Assembly: GCA_039725955.1 (NCBI GenBank)
Contig: CP091033.1
Location: 1,488,001-1,552,000, forward strand
Origin: Sinorhizobium sp. B11
GTDB taxonomy: Bacteria; Pseudomonadota; Alphaproteobacteria; Rhizobiales; Rhizobiaceae
Length of the DNA stretch: 64,000 bases
Direction: 5' to 3'
In this document: one piece after another, positions 28,569-37,454 of the stretch
Numbering within the stretch: position 1 is the first letter of the stretch
Layout of the letters: the number at the start of each line of letters is the position of its first letter
The notes under the pieces: generated by a model
What the model saw: the letters and a program-made list of their open reading frames with translations, nothing else
What the model was told of the DNA's origin: nothing
Database searches by the model: none
Program-made: the position numbers and the translations under genes

Positions 28569-29364
28569 ATTCTGCCTCGAAGAATTCCGCCGTCATGTCA
28601 GCCACCCGTCTGTGCTGCCGGTCGAGATGGATCATGTGATAGCTGTCGTCGAGCCAGCGCAATTCCCGGCGGCCGCCGATGTGCGATGCGATATACAGGG
28701 CGTGCGAGGGGCCACTGAGATCGTCTTCGCGCGAATGGAGGATCAAGGTCGGTGTCTTGATCTCGGGAAGCCGGGCTTTGAGCGTCCGGCCAAGCTCATG
28801 CATTTCGATCAGGCCACGCCCCGGAAAGGTTTCAAGCATACCCTCGCCCGTCATGCCGGCCACCATGCGGCGCATGCGCTCGTCCTTGATGCCGAGGGAC
28901 GTCGTCTCCCGAAAATTCAGCCGGTCGATGAATGGGATAAGCGAGATCCAGCGAATGTGCGGCGAAAACAGCGAATAATAGCGGGGCACGTCCCATCCAT
29001 CGTAGTGGAAGCAGGGCGAATAGACAGCGACGGCGCGGATCGACAGGGGATTACGATCGGCTGCCATCATCGCCAGCTTGCCGCCAACGCATATTCCGGC
29101 GGCAAAGACCGTGTCGCTGCGTTCGCTGAGCCAGCCAGCCGCGGCTTCGACGCTGTCGAGCCAGTCCTCCCAGCGCGAGCGGCGTAGCGTCGCTTCGTTT
29201 TCGCCGTGGCCGGCCAGCAGGGGAGCATAGACGCTGAAGCCGCGGCGATGGAATTGCCTTGCCACAAGCCGCATTTCTGCCGGCGCTCCCGTCAGCCCAT
29301 GAACAAGGATGACGCCCTTGCCGTTCGTGCCCTCGAGAAAGAAGGAGAGACTGTCAGCCGACAT
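28549..29364 (-). CDS. Alpha/beta hydrolase with Cys nucleophile
   Basis: A 271-residue hydrolase resembling monoacylglycerol lipase/carboxylesterase proteins: oxyanion loop VHGLTGAP (residues 21-28), acid in LILHSREDDLSGP and His in DDSYHMIHLDRQ. The nucleophile elbow reads GICVGG, placing Cys92 where Ser is normal, as in dienelactone hydrolases. Such a Cys enzyme may act as a thioesterase, acyltransferase or lactonase rather than a simple esterase. It overlaps the desaturase gene by 11 bases and the acyltransferase gene by 20, in the middle of the eight-gene operon. Confidence 0.83.
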   Translation of the reverse strand: MSADSLSFFLEGTNGKGVILVHGLTGAPAEMRLVARQFHRRGFSVYAPLLAGHGENEATLRRSRWEDWLDSVEAAAGWLSERSDTVFAAGICVGGKLAMMAADRNPLSIRAVAVYSPCFHYDGWDVPRYYSLFSPHIRWISLIPFIDRLNFRETTSLGIKDERMRRMVAGMTGEGMLETFPGRGLIEMHELGRTLKARLPEIKTPTLILHSREDDLSGPSHALYIASHIGGRRELRWLDDSYHMIHLDRQHRRVADMTAEFFEAEYAAASA

Positions 29365-30229
29365 GCGGGAATTCTCCCTGCTGGCGGTTCTCCTTCGCCA
29401 TGAAACCCAGCGCGTGGCAGGTGCTGATCACATGCGTGCCTGCCGCATCCTGCTCCTGCTTGATCTGCTCATGAAAGGTACTGAGCTTCGTCCAGTGCAT
29501 CTTAGGGCGGTAGTGATGCTCGGCGTGATAGCCGTTACCGAACCAGAGCCAGTTATAGAAGCCGTTATGGCTGCTGACGCCCCAGGCGATTGGAACATCG
29601 GGGTCGCCGTTCAGATGCTCATAGTAGCCGTTGAGCGAGGACAGGCAGTTCCCCAAATAATAAAACGGCAGGAAAAAGAACGTCGCTCTCCAGTCATAGA
29701 CAAGAGCGAGGAAGACGAAGGCGAAGAACGATACGAGTTCAATGCGCGCCCATCTCGCATCGAACGGCCTTTTCTTCGCAATCGCCCGATGGATGTCGCC
29801 GAGATCATCGCGGAAGAAGCTGAGAAACGTGTAGGAGAAGACGTTTTCCGGCTCGCCGTTCTTGCCGTGCTTGTAGATCGACAGGAGGTCGACCGTCTCG
29901 CCGTTTTCATTGGGACGGTCGCTGTTGCCGGAATGATGGCGCATATGCACCCAGTGATAATAGACCTGCGAAAAGCCGATCGTTACGGATTCGAGCAGGC
30001 TGAATGCATAGTTCATCCACTTCGGCTTGAAATAGGGCGTGTGGATGAAGTTGTGCGAGATGCTGTTGATGTTCCACGATATCGACACGGCATAGACTGC
30101 GCCGAGCACAGCCGACAGCCAGAGTGGCCGGCTTGAGAAGCCGGCAATCAGATAGATGTTGAATGCCAGATGCGCTGTCGCGGCAAGCACCGGCATGACA
30201 TCCCATTTCGTGTGCGCGAAGATTTTCAT
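29354..30229 (-). CDS. Fatty acid desaturase/hydroxylase superfamily protein
   Basis: A 291-residue membrane di-iron enzyme. Three histidine clusters are present: HNFIH (59-63), HWVHMRHH (92-99) and HAEHH (235-239). The hydrophobic segments between them fit the desaturase topology with the active site facing the cytoplasm. Related proteins desaturate acyl chains or hydroxylate lipids such as ornithine lipids. The ATG at 30229 overlaps the preceding EmrE-like gene by four bases. An electron donor gene is not adjacent. Substrate unknown; an acyl chain of the operon's product is plausible. Confidence 0.88.
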   Translation of the reverse strand: MKIFAHTKWDVMPVLAATAHLAFNIYLIAGFSSRPLWLSAVLGAVYAVSISWNINSISHNFIHTPYFKPKWMNYAFSLLESVTIGFSQVYYHWVHMRHHSGNSDRPNENGETVDLLSIYKHGKNGEPENVFSYTFLSFFRDDLGDIHRAIAKKRPFDARWARIELVSFFAFVFLALVYDWRATFFFLPFYYLGNCLSSLNGYYEHLNGDPDVPIAWGVSSHNGFYNWLWFGNGYHAEHHYRPKMHWTKLSTFHEQIKQEQDAAGTHVISTCHALGFMAKENRQQGEFPHVG

Positions 30230-30576
30230 AGTCCCGTCGCTCCGACACAGACCACGCCGGCCGTCACCAGGACGATGCCGAGAGCGTGGCGAAGGTTGAT
30301 GGTTTCCTTGAAGATAACGGCGCCTGCAAAAGCGATCGCCGCATAGCTCAGCGCCATCAGTGGAAAGGCCACCGACAACGCCACCTGTTCCAGCACGCGT
30401 GTCCACATCACCAGTTCGACCGCCCAGAACACGATCCCGAGCCAGATGACCGGTTTCTGCAGGGTTTCGAGCAGCGCGCTTGCAGCGCCGTGCTTGAAGC
30501 ACAACTCACGGCCGGTTTCGGCAAGAACGCAAAAGGCAATGATGGCGAACGTCCATGCTGTCAGTCCCGTCGTCAT
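30226..30576 (-). CDS. Small EmrE-like (DMT superfamily) membrane protein, first copy
   Basis: A 116-residue protein with four transmembrane helices. It has the conserved loop LEQVALSVAFPLMALSYAAIAFAGAVIFKE, which closely parallels the second copy at 27031-27396 (LSKAFPLSAISYVLIMG). Two small paralogous subunits in one operon recall the ArnE/ArnF flippase pair. It overlaps the arginase-like gene (ATGA) and the desaturase gene (4 bases). Likely role: moving an intermediate or product across the inner membrane as a heterodimer with the second copy (inference). Confidence 0.82.
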   Translation of the reverse strand: MTTGLTAWTFAIIAFCVLAETGRELCFKHGAASALLETLQKPVIWLGIVFWAVELVMWTRVLEQVALSVAFPLMALSYAAIAFAGAVIFKETINLRHALGIVLVTAGVVCVGATGL

Positions 30577-31526
30577 GCCATAAGCTCCGACAGGACTTCG
30601 AGCAGCGCGTGGTTTGCCGCACTGTTGATGTTCCGGGCAGCCTTCATATCATGATGACGGAAGGGCTGGTCGATCAGCACCTCTGCCTTCTTGATCGTCC
30701 GCGTGTAGAGATCGCCGCCGTAATACGGCGTCGAATAATCGCCGGTCACGTCCGCTCCGATGAGATGGTACCGTTCACCGATTTCGCTGAGCAGCCAAAG
30801 GACATAGGGTAGCCGCATACGGCCCTGATCCCAATTGGTCACGGCATCGGCGTCGGAGAGAGCGTCCTTGTCGATCGTGACGTAGACCGCTTCGGTTTGG
30901 ATGCGGCCGAGAAGCCGGTCGAGGAAATTGCTCTCGCCGAGTTCCGATATCGATTGCCAGTGCAGAGCTCCGTCGATCTGGCTGAAACTCGGGCCGGAAC
31001 CGTAATGCGATTTCACTTTGCTCGGCGGATGCTTATAGGGATAAAGTTCAAGGCGGCCGTCGGCTAGCGGCACCAGATTGGCGCCCTTGCGCTCCGGTGA
31101 CCTGAGGTCGTGGCTGCAAACGCCGAGCGTTATCACCTTTTTGACCAGGGGCTGTTCGAGCGCCTTGTTGACCCACGAACCGCAATGCATGCCGGGATCG
31201 AAATGCACCCAATCGGGGTGATTGTCGATATGGATGACGGTGACGGCTTTGCGGCTATTCTCGAGGGCCTGCGACAGAAGAAGAGCCGTCACATGATGGA
31301 AGTCGCCCGATCCCATGAAACAAAGGCGGGCGCCTTCACCGGTTGAGGGCCGGGCCTTCGCCAGGTTGCGCCAGACGGTATCAAGGTCCGGCCGGCGCCC
31401 CCACAGCCTGATGGCGCGGCCGCTATCCTTGTCGTCGACTTCGTGCGCCCCGGCCATCTGGCAGGAATGCACGAAGTCTGGCTGCAACTCCAACGCATCA
31501 TCGAGATGGAGAAGGAGGAGCTGCAA
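30573..31526 (-). CDS. Arginase-fold protein, UPF0489-like
   Basis: A 317-residue protein with an arginase/deacetylase-type metal centre. Asp101-x-His103-x-Asp105 (HIDNHPDW) and Asp219-x-Asp221 (TIDKDALSDADA) match the two metal-binding motifs, and His77-His78 in GSGDFHHV may supply the first ligand. The DNHPD pattern is nearer to UPF0489 proteins than to true arginases (DAHxD), so a ureohydrolase or amide-hydrolase reaction is likely but the substrate is open. The start TTG at 31526 has AGGA just upstream, and only four bases separate it from the aminotransferase. Confidence 0.72.
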   Translation of the reverse strand: MQLLLLHLDDALELQPDFVHSCQMAGAHEVDDKDSGRAIRLWGRRPDLDTVWRNLAKARPSTGEGARLCFMGSGDFHHVTALLLSQALENSRKAVTVIHIDNHPDWVHFDPGMHCGSWVNKALEQPLVKKVITLGVCSHDLRSPERKGANLVPLADGRLELYPYKHPPSKVKSHYGSGPSFSQIDGALHWQSISELGESNFLDRLLGRIQTEAVYVTIDKDALSDADAVTNWDQGRMRLPYVLWLLSEIGERYHLIGADVTGDYSTPYYGGDLYTRTIKKAEVLIDQPFRHHDMKAARNINSAANHALLEVLSELMA

Positions 31527-31530
31527 GGTC

Positions 31531-32943
31531 CTATCTCCGCTCGGCGCGCGTCAGAAGCTGGTCGAGCAGCGAGATAGCAAGCTCGATCTCCTCACGGCTG
31601 ATCATCAGGTTCGGCGCAAGGGTGATGACGTTCTTGTGGTATCCGCCAACGTCGAGCACCAATCCATATTTCCTGCCATCGACCGCAAGATCACCCTTCA
31701 TGCCTTCGTCGGACATCCAGTCGAGCGTCGCCTTGTCGGGAGTGAACCCGTCAGGCCCGCAGATTTCCATCCGAAGGGCAAGGCCGAGGCCGTCGACATC
31801 GCCGACGATAGGATGCCGCGACTGCAGCTCCTTCAGGCCTTCGAGGAAGTGTGCGCCTTTTTCCATCACACTCGCGCCGAAGTCGGTTTCAGACACCATC
31901 TTCAGCGTTTCGAGAGCGACGGCCGTGCCCATCGGGTTGCTGGCGAAGGTCGAATGCGTGGAGCCCGGCGGGAAGATCGTCGGGTTGATCATCTCTTCTT
32001 TGGCCCAGATGCCCGAAAGCGGGTTGAGACCATTGGTGATTGCCTTGCCGAAGACGAGCACATCCGGTGACACGCCGAAATGTTCGATCGACCAGAGCTT
32101 TCCGGTCCGATAGACGCCCATCTGAATTTCGTCGACGACAAGCAGGATGCCATGATCGTCGAGGACCTTCTTGAGCTCCTTGAAGAAATTCATCGGCGGG
32201 ATGACATAGCCGCCGGTGCCCTGGATAGGTTCGATGTAGAAGGCGGCATATTCCGATTTTCCAGCCTTCGGATCCCAGACACCGTTGTACTCACTTTCAA
32301 ACAGCCGCGCGAATTTCTGGACGCAATAGTGCCCGTATTCCTCCTTCGACATGCCCTTCGGTCCGCGAAAGTGATACGGGAATTCGATGAATTGGGCGCG
32401 TTCCCCGAAATGGCCGTAACGCCGGCGATAGCGGTAGCTCGAGGTGATCGACGTCGCGCCGAGCGTTCGCCCATGGTATCCGCCCTCGAAGGCGAACATC
32501 AGGCTCTTGCCGCCGGTATAGTTGCGAACGAGCTTCAAGGAATCCTCGACTGCCTGCGAGCCGCCGACGTTGAAGTGAACGCGACCTTTCGAACCGAATT
32601 TATGTTCGGCATCCCGAGCGATCAGCGCTGCGAGCTCGACCTTTTCGCGATGGAGATATTGCGAGGCAACCTGCGGCAACCGATCCAGCTGCCGATGCGC
32701 GGCATTGTTCAAACGCTCGTTGCGATAGCCGAAATTGACGGCGGAATACCACATCTGGAGATCGAGAAATGGTGTTTCGGCCGCGTCAAAGACGAATGAA
32801 CCATCGCAGCTTTCGAAGAATTTCGGCTTCTGCGAGTAATGAACCGTATCGCCGTGGGAGCAATAGTTCTCTTCGAGCTGTCGCAGCTCGTCTTCAGAGG
32901 CGGTGGGGTGCACATTGGCAGCAAGTTTCAGGTTGGAACGCAT
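31531..32943 (-). CDS. Class III PLP-dependent aminotransferase
   Basis: A 470-residue aminotransferase of the ornithine/diaminobutyrate/GABA group. The PLP Lys is K300 in VFGKAITNG, Asp271-Glu272 (VVDEIQMG) contacts the cofactor, and the phosphate-site segment NVGGSQAVEDSLKL is at 125-138. The start ATG follows AGAGGA. It is longer than typical members (about 430), with an N-terminal extension. It probably makes or uses an omega-amino group, fitting the neighbouring arginase-like and N-acyltransferase genes. Second gene of the eight-gene operon. Confidence 0.88.
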   Translation of the reverse strand: MRSNLKLAANVHPTASEDELRQLEENYCSHGDTVHYSQKPKFFESCDGSFVFDAAETPFLDLQMWYSAVNFGYRNERLNNAAHRQLDRLPQVASQYLHREKVELAALIARDAEHKFGSKGRVHFNVGGSQAVEDSLKLVRNYTGGKSLMFAFEGGYHGRTLGATSITSSYRYRRRYGHFGERAQFIEFPYHFRGPKGMSKEEYGHYCVQKFARLFESEYNGVWDPKAGKSEYAAFYIEPIQGTGGYVIPPMNFFKELKKVLDDHGILLVVDEIQMGVYRTGKLWSIEHFGVSPDVLVFGKAITNGLNPLSGIWAKEEMINPTIFPPGSTHSTFASNPMGTAVALETLKMVSETDFGASVMEKGAHFLEGLKELQSRHPIVGDVDGLGLALRMEICGPDGFTPDKATLDWMSDEGMKGDLAVDGRKYGLVLDVGGYHKNVITLAPNLMISREEIELAISLLDQLLTRAERR

Positions 32944-32955
32944 GAAGTCCTCTTC

Positions 32956-33639
32956 TCACGCAGTTTTTGCCACGGCCTGTACAACAGGCTGCCGTGACGG
33001 GCTGGAAAGGATGGTTGCGACACTCGCCTGGATTTCGGCGAAGCCGCTATAGGGGATGAAAGGAAGGCAATTCGCGCGGCAGTAATCCGCAAGCCTGGCC
33101 TTGGCGAAGACAAGCAGCGCCTCGTGGGAGACGCAGAAGTCGCTGCGGCCGTCGCCGATATAGACCTGGTTGCCGGACGGCCTCACCTGGGCGCATTTGC
33201 ACACGCCGGCACCGGCGGTGCAGCTCGCGCTCTTGAATGGAAAGCCCAGATCGAATTCAGGCATGCCGACGTGCGGGCGAGAAATCAGCCTGTTTGCGAT
33301 GATCCGAATGTCATCCAGGCCATGCCTGGCAAGGACCCGCCTTATAAAATGATCGACGCCATCGCTGACGATGACGAGTTCGAGCCCGTTCTTTTCACAG
33401 AAGGCCTTGAAAGCCCCAAAGGCATTGTCGATTTCGATCGTGTCCAGAAATGCGTCGATGTCTTCGCGTCTTGCCTGAAGCAGCTGGATCTGGCGGTGCA
33501 TGCACTGGGCGGATGTGATCCTGCCATTGGTCCACTGATCTTCGATCTCGCGCCACTCCGCGCGCGCAAACCGGTCCAGAACGAGATCCGTCACGTCCTC
33601 TTTGGATATGGTCCCGTCGAAATCGCAAAACACCTGCAT
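32956..33639 (-). CDS. HAD-superfamily phosphatase, MtnX/SerB-like
   Basis: A 227-residue HAD-IB phosphatase. Motif I is DFDGTIS (nucleophile Asp6, acid Asp8), motif II is VSDGVDHF, and motif III is a Lys followed by GDGRSD near residues 168-173. A Cys pair occurs in CTAGAGVCKC in the cap region. The ATG at 33639 follows AAGGAG; a GTG five codons upstream has no site. Similar proteins dephosphorylate phosphoserine or the methionine-salvage enol phosphate. First gene of the eight-gene operon, with the tandem-repeat promoter just upstream. Confidence 0.85.
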   Translation of the reverse strand: MQVFCDFDGTISKEDVTDLVLDRFARAEWREIEDQWTNGRITSAQCMHRQIQLLQARREDIDAFLDTIEIDNAFGAFKAFCEKNGLELVIVSDGVDHFIRRVLARHGLDDIRIIANRLISRPHVGMPEFDLGFPFKSASCTAGAGVCKCAQVRPSGNQVYIGDGRSDFCVSHEALLVFAKARLADYCRANCLPFIPYSGFAEIQASVATILSSPSRQPVVQAVAKTA

Positions 33640-33675
33640 CGCATGCTCCTTCACTGTGAAGAAGCATTTAGCCTC

Positions 33676-33718
33676 GCGAACTGAAGGCGAGATGAGGCGA
33701 ATATGAAGCGAAACTGAA
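33676..33718. repeat. Four tandem 11-bp repeats, probable response-regulator sites
   Basis: Plus-strand units are GCGAACTGAAG (33676-33686), GCGAGATGAG (33687-33696), GCGAATATGAA (33697-33707) and GCGAAACTGAA (33708-33718). The consensus is GCGAANNTGAA with 10-11 base periodicity, as expected for OmpR-family regulators binding head to tail. They fill the gap between the sensor kinase stop and the HAD phosphatase start, 37 bases upstream of that gene. Confidence 0.65.
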
Positions 33719-33726
33719 TTGACCGC

Positions 33727-35094
33727 TTATGCGGCAGGAATATCGAGGTCCACCTTCAGGCCGGATCCCCAGGCCGGCGTGCTGAGGCTGATCCCGATGT
33801 CGAGACGGTTGCCGATATCGGCGACGATCGGCAATCCCAGTCCCGCACCCTCCCCGGCTTGCGCGTCGAGGCGGTTGAACCGCTGAAAGGCGGCCTCCCG
33901 CTGCTCGAGCGGGATACCGGGGCCGCTGTCTTCGATGCAGAGCCGAAATCCGCGCGAGCCGGGTTCGATGCGGACCTCGATCCGACCGCCGGCGGGCGAA
34001 TATTTGATCGCATTGTCGAGGACATTATCGATCATGACACGCAGCAGAGCACGGTCGGTCAAGACTTGCGGGTCTTGCGTTGCGACGAGCCCGACGTGGA
34101 AACCCCGGCGATTGAGGATGACCCCGAAATCCGCCAGGGCTGCCGCCGCAATCTGGCGGAGCGGCAACGCTTCCAGCTGCACCGGTTGATGGCTGACGCG
34201 TGCAAGCCGCAGCAACTGCTCTATGAGATGCATGGCGCGCTCGTTGCTGACGACGAGGTCCTTCAGCAGGGCCGCGCGCTCCTCATCGGAATCGGCACGA
34301 TCAAACATTTGCAAGAGCAATTTGATGCCGGCCTGCGGCGTTCGCAATTGATGGGCCGCAAGATCGGAAAAGCGCCGCTCCATCGTCAGCGAGCGGCCAA
34401 GCTTTCGCAAAAGATTGTTGAGCGAGTGGACGAGCGGCGCCAGATCCCGCGGCAGGGCTTTTGTGGCAATCATCGACAGGTCATCCGGCGTACGGGCACG
34501 GATCTGCGAGACCAGCTCGCGGACATTGGCAAGCCCGTTATTGATGGCGAGCCAGATGATGATCGCACTGACGGGCACAAGAATGAGCAGCGGAAAGGCG
34601 AGATTGAGAAGGATGTTATCGACGAGGCCTTCCCGAAGGATGATCTTTTCAGCGACCTCGATGGTCACGTCACTATTCGGGATCGGCAGAGCATAGACCC
34701 GCCAGAGCTCGTTCTGATAGGTCACATCGGTGAAACCGGCCGAGAACCGCTTGACCTCATCAGGAAAGGCGTTGCTGCTGGCAAAGGCCAGCGCTGACCC
34801 CCTCCAGGCGCGAAACGAATGGGCGTCGGCATAGTCGTCCGCGTCCTCGTTGAGAGCAAGCTGGTTGTCCATGGTGAAATCAAGATCCGGGACCTGCACT
34901 GTCGGTCTTGCCGTCAATCTTGTGAGGGGATGCTTCATCAACGACCAAAGTACGTTGGCGTCATTGATCAACTGCGCATCGTAGATATTGTCGATCTCGC
35001 GCGTAGCACTGCGATAGGCGAAGATACCAACGATGGCGATCGTGATGATGAGCGTCGGGAGAATGCGGAGAAAAAGGCGTTGGCTAAGTGTCAC
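33727..35094 (-). CDS. Two-component sensor histidine kinase (QseC/PmrB-like)
   Basis: A 455-residue inner-membrane kinase. One helix lies at residues 9-27 and another at about 163-185, enclosing a 135-residue periplasmic sensor of the 2CSK_N type. A linker follows, then the dimerisation helix with phospho-acceptor His248 (DLAAHQLRTPQAG) and an ATPase domain with N box DNVLDNAIKYSP, DSGPGIP and GAGLGLPIV. Its start overlaps the response regulator by four bases. It is encoded on the same strand as, and directly before, the eight-gene operon. The signal is unknown; relatives sense cations, peptides or catechols. Confidence 0.9.
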   Translation of the reverse strand: MTLSQRLFLRILPTLIITIAIVGIFAYRSATREIDNIYDAQLINDANVLWSLMKHPLTRLTARPTVQVPDLDFTMDNQLALNEDADDYADAHSFRAWRGSALAFASSNAFPDEVKRFSAGFTDVTYQNELWRVYALPIPNSDVTIEVAEKIILREGLVDNILLNLAFPLLILVPVSAIIIWLAINNGLANVRELVSQIRARTPDDLSMIATKALPRDLAPLVHSLNNLLRKLGRSLTMERRFSDLAAHQLRTPQAGIKLLLQMFDRADSDEERAALLKDLVVSNERAMHLIEQLLRLARVSHQPVQLEALPLRQIAAAALADFGVILNRRGFHVGLVATQDPQVLTDRALLRVMIDNVLDNAIKYSPAGGRIEVRIEPGSRGFRLCIEDSGPGIPLEQREAAFQRFNRLDAQAGEGAGLGLPIVADIGNRLDIGISLSTPAWGSGLKVDLDIPAA

Positions 35095-35753
35095 TGCTGC
35101 CGCTCGACCATGTAACCGACGCCGCGGATCGATCGGATGAAATCAGTACCGAGCTTCTTGCGCAGGTTATAGACCGTTACTTCTATCGTGTTGCTCTCAA
35201 CCGAAACATCCGTGTCGTAGAGCGCATATTCGATATCGTTCTTCGTGACGTAACGTCCGCTCCGCTCCATGAGGAGCCGCAGGAGATGGAACTCCTTGGC
35301 GGGGATGTGAAGCTGTACGCCATTTCGGCGGGCCACCATGGCCGAAGGGTCGAGCTCGACGTCGGCGCATCGAATGATTGTTTCGGTGCGGCCCTGCCGT
35401 CGCCGGATCAGCGCACGCAGTCGGGCGAGCAGTTCGTCAAGGTCGAAGGGTTTGACGAGGTAATCGTCCGCGCCTTCGTCCAGGCCGGCGACGCGGTCGC
35501 GCACGCTGTCGAGCGCTGTCAGCATCAGGATCGGAACGTCGTTGCCTCCCCTCCTGAGCGAACGGGCCACATCAAAGCCGCTCGCCTTGGGAAGATTGAC
35601 GTCGAGGATCACGCATCCAAATTGGCTGTCGCGCAGCGCGTCGAGCGCCGTCTCGGCATCGCGGAACCAATCTAAGCCATAGGCGTGTTTCTCGAGTGCA
35701 CGTTTCAGCGAGGAGCCGAGAATGTAATCATCTTCGACCAGGAGTATGCGCAC
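35091..35753 (-). CDS. OmpR-family response regulator
   Basis: A 220-residue regulator. The receiver domain has acidic residues at 8-9, phospho-acceptor Asp51 (VILDVNLP), a Thr in LMLTA and Lys in YLVKPF. The C-terminal winged helix covers about residues 125-218 and ends in the usual RGVGYMV pattern. Start GTG 35753 follows AAGGA eight bases upstream. It is co-translated with its kinase. The four tandem repeats upstream of the HAD phosphatase gene are its probable target. Confidence 0.92.
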   Translation of the reverse strand: MRILLVEDDYILGSSLKRALEKHAYGLDWFRDAETALDALRDSQFGCVILDVNLPKASGFDVARSLRRGGNDVPILMLTALDSVRDRVAGLDEGADDYLVKPFDLDELLARLRALIRRRQGRTETIIRCADVELDPSAMVARRNGVQLHIPAKEFHLLRLLMERSGRYVTKNDIEYALYDTDVSVESNTIEVTVYNLRKKLGTDFIRSIRGVGYMVERQQ

Positions 35754-35969
35754 GTCCGCATCCTTGCGATTTAAATTCTCACCATGCTTCTTCGGTCTCG
35801 ATTGAGGCCGAAATCCGGCGAAGATTTCCGCATGCTGTCGGAAACCCCTCTACGCTGGTGCGGATACTTCGAGACCGAACCGGATTGTGTGATCAGTCGG
35901 CGGCAGACCGGCAGGCTTTGTTCCTGACGGATTGCCCCATCGCAACAGCCTCATGAACGGCGGGGCGTT

Positions 35970-37118
35970 TCAGGCCTCGACATTTCCGGCGCTCACGACA
36001 GTCGCGGCGGCGACAGGCGGTTTTGTGATGGAATTGCCGGTTTGGGCTCGAAAGAGATGAAGGCGTGCAGGTCGGACCACAAGTTGCAGGACTGCGCGAT
36101 CCTTGATCGCGACATGATCAGGCAGGTGGACGATCGTTGCAGTCCCACTGCCCTCCACCGTGCCGTACACATAGGTATCCGTGCCGATGCTTTCGGCGTA
36201 ATCGACTTCGAAGCGGATCGGATAACCGTCGCCGCCACTGCCCTTGGCGAGTTCGAAATGGCTCGGCCGGACGCCGAGGATCACAGGTTCGCCAACGCTC
36301 GCCTCTCCCTGCTGTGCTGGAATATCCAGGCGGCCGAAACCCGGCACGTCGACGACAACATGACCCGGACCGGCCCCGGCAAGCACTCCATCGAAGAAGT
36401 TCATCTGTGGCGAGCCAATGAAGCCGGCGACAAACTTATTGGCGGGGGCCTCGAACAGTTCCAACGGTGTACCGACCTGCTCGACATGTCCGGCATTGAG
36501 GACGACGATGCGGTCCGCCATCGTCATGGCCTCAACCTGATCATGCGTCACATAAACCATGGTGGCGCCGAGCCGCTTGTGGAGACGGCTGATCTCGCCG
36601 CGTGTCTGAACGCGAAGTGCAGCATCCAGATTGGACAGCGGTTCATCGAACAGGAAGAGCTTGGGGTTTCTGACGATCGCGCGACCGATCGCCACGCGTT
36701 GCCGCTGGCCGCCAGAGAGCTGTTTCGGGCGTCGGTCGAGGAGCGGCTCGATGGCGAGCATTCTTGCCGCCTCCGTCACACGCCGATCGATTTCGGCCCG
36801 GCTCATCGTGAGGTTTTCGAGGCCGAAGGACAGATTCTTGGCAACGGTCATATGGGGATACAATGCATAGGACTGGAACACCATCGCGATCCCGCGATCC
36901 CCCGGCGGCGATGCCGTCACGTCGTCGTCGCCGATAATGATCTTCCCGCCGCTCACGCTTTCCAGGCCGGCGATCAAACGAAGCAATGTGGACTTGCCGC
37001 ATCCTGAAGGGCCGACCAGAACGACGAATTCGCCCTCGTCCACATCGAGATCGACACCATGGAGAATCGAATGATGGCCGAAGCTCTTCCTGACATCGTT
37101 CAACTTCAGACCGGCCAT
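35970..37118 (-). CDS. Carbohydrate ABC transporter ATP-binding protein (MalK/UgpC type)
   Basis: A 382-residue ATPase with Walker [10 protein letters not shown], signature LSGGQRQR, Walker [14 protein letters not shown], the switch His in VTHDQVEAM and a C-terminal TOBE-type regulatory domain. The ATG at 37118 follows AAGGAATGG; an in-frame upstream extension lacks a site. It is the only ATPase near the MalEFG-type genes at 41655-44661, which lack one, so it probably energises that transporter. A ROK-type operator lies 102 bases upstream, tying it to the same regulon. Confidence 0.9.
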   Translation of the reverse strand: MAGLKLNDVRKSFGHHSILHGVDLDVDEGEFVVLVGPSGCGKSTLLRLIAGLESVSGGKIIIGDDDVTASPPGDRGIAMVFQSYALYPHMTVAKNLSFGLENLTMSRAEIDRRVTEAARMLAIEPLLDRRPKQLSGGQRQRVAIGRAIVRNPKLFLFDEPLSNLDAALRVQTRGEISRLHKRLGATMVYVTHDQVEAMTMADRIVVLNAGHVEQVGTPLELFEAPANKFVAGFIGSPQMNFFDGVLAGAGPGHVVVDVPGFGRLDIPAQQGEASVGEPVILGVRPSHFELAKGSGGDGYPIRFEVDYAESIGTDTYVYGTVEGSGTATIVHLPDHVAIKDRAVLQLVVRPARLHLFRAQTGNSITKPPVAAATVVSAGNVEA

Positions 37119-37454
37119 GAATCCATTCCTTTTGATGTTCCTTCCGAAGGCAGCCGCGAGCACACCGGCAGTCGGATATCCTCCCTCATGTTCCCTACAG
37201 TCTGCGTGGAACTAATTAGTTCGTCAAGATGACGAACGTAATTTTCTGTTGCAGCGATGGTGGGTTTTCTCCGCCTGCAGGCGGGATTTTCAATAAATTG
37301 ATCTCATCAGAGCTCGCGCCGGCGCGGGTTTCCAGCGGGGTCCCTCTCGGATATCCGACGCTACAATATCACCTTGATCGGTGGTGGAACCCTCATTTTT
37401 GCCCACCACGTCGGTGCCGCCAGCGTTGTCGCGTTGAACAAATCTACGTGACAA
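37119..37454. other. Intergenic region upstream of the MalK-type gene
   Basis: It holds the operator at 37220-37236 and, by position, the promoter for the MalK-type gene and the 3' end of the ROK regulator transcript. GGTGGTGG near 37380 and CCCACCAC near 37401 could form a weak hairpin. No gene is seen. Confidence 0.5.
37220..37236. promoter_or_regulatory. ROK-regulator operator 1 (MalK-type gene)
   Basis: Perfect inverted repeat TTCGTC-AAGAT-GACGAA. The same arrangement occurs at 38774-38790, 44734-44750 and 44806-44822, each before a transcription unit of the sugar regulon. The adjacent ROK repressor is the obvious binding protein (inference). Confidence 0.65.

Noticed and set aside
30230..30502. 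N-terminal extension of the desaturase frame
   Set aside because: It overlaps the EmrE-like gene in another frame, is Arg-rich without membrane character, and the ATG at 30229 gives the correct family length and an ATGA junction.
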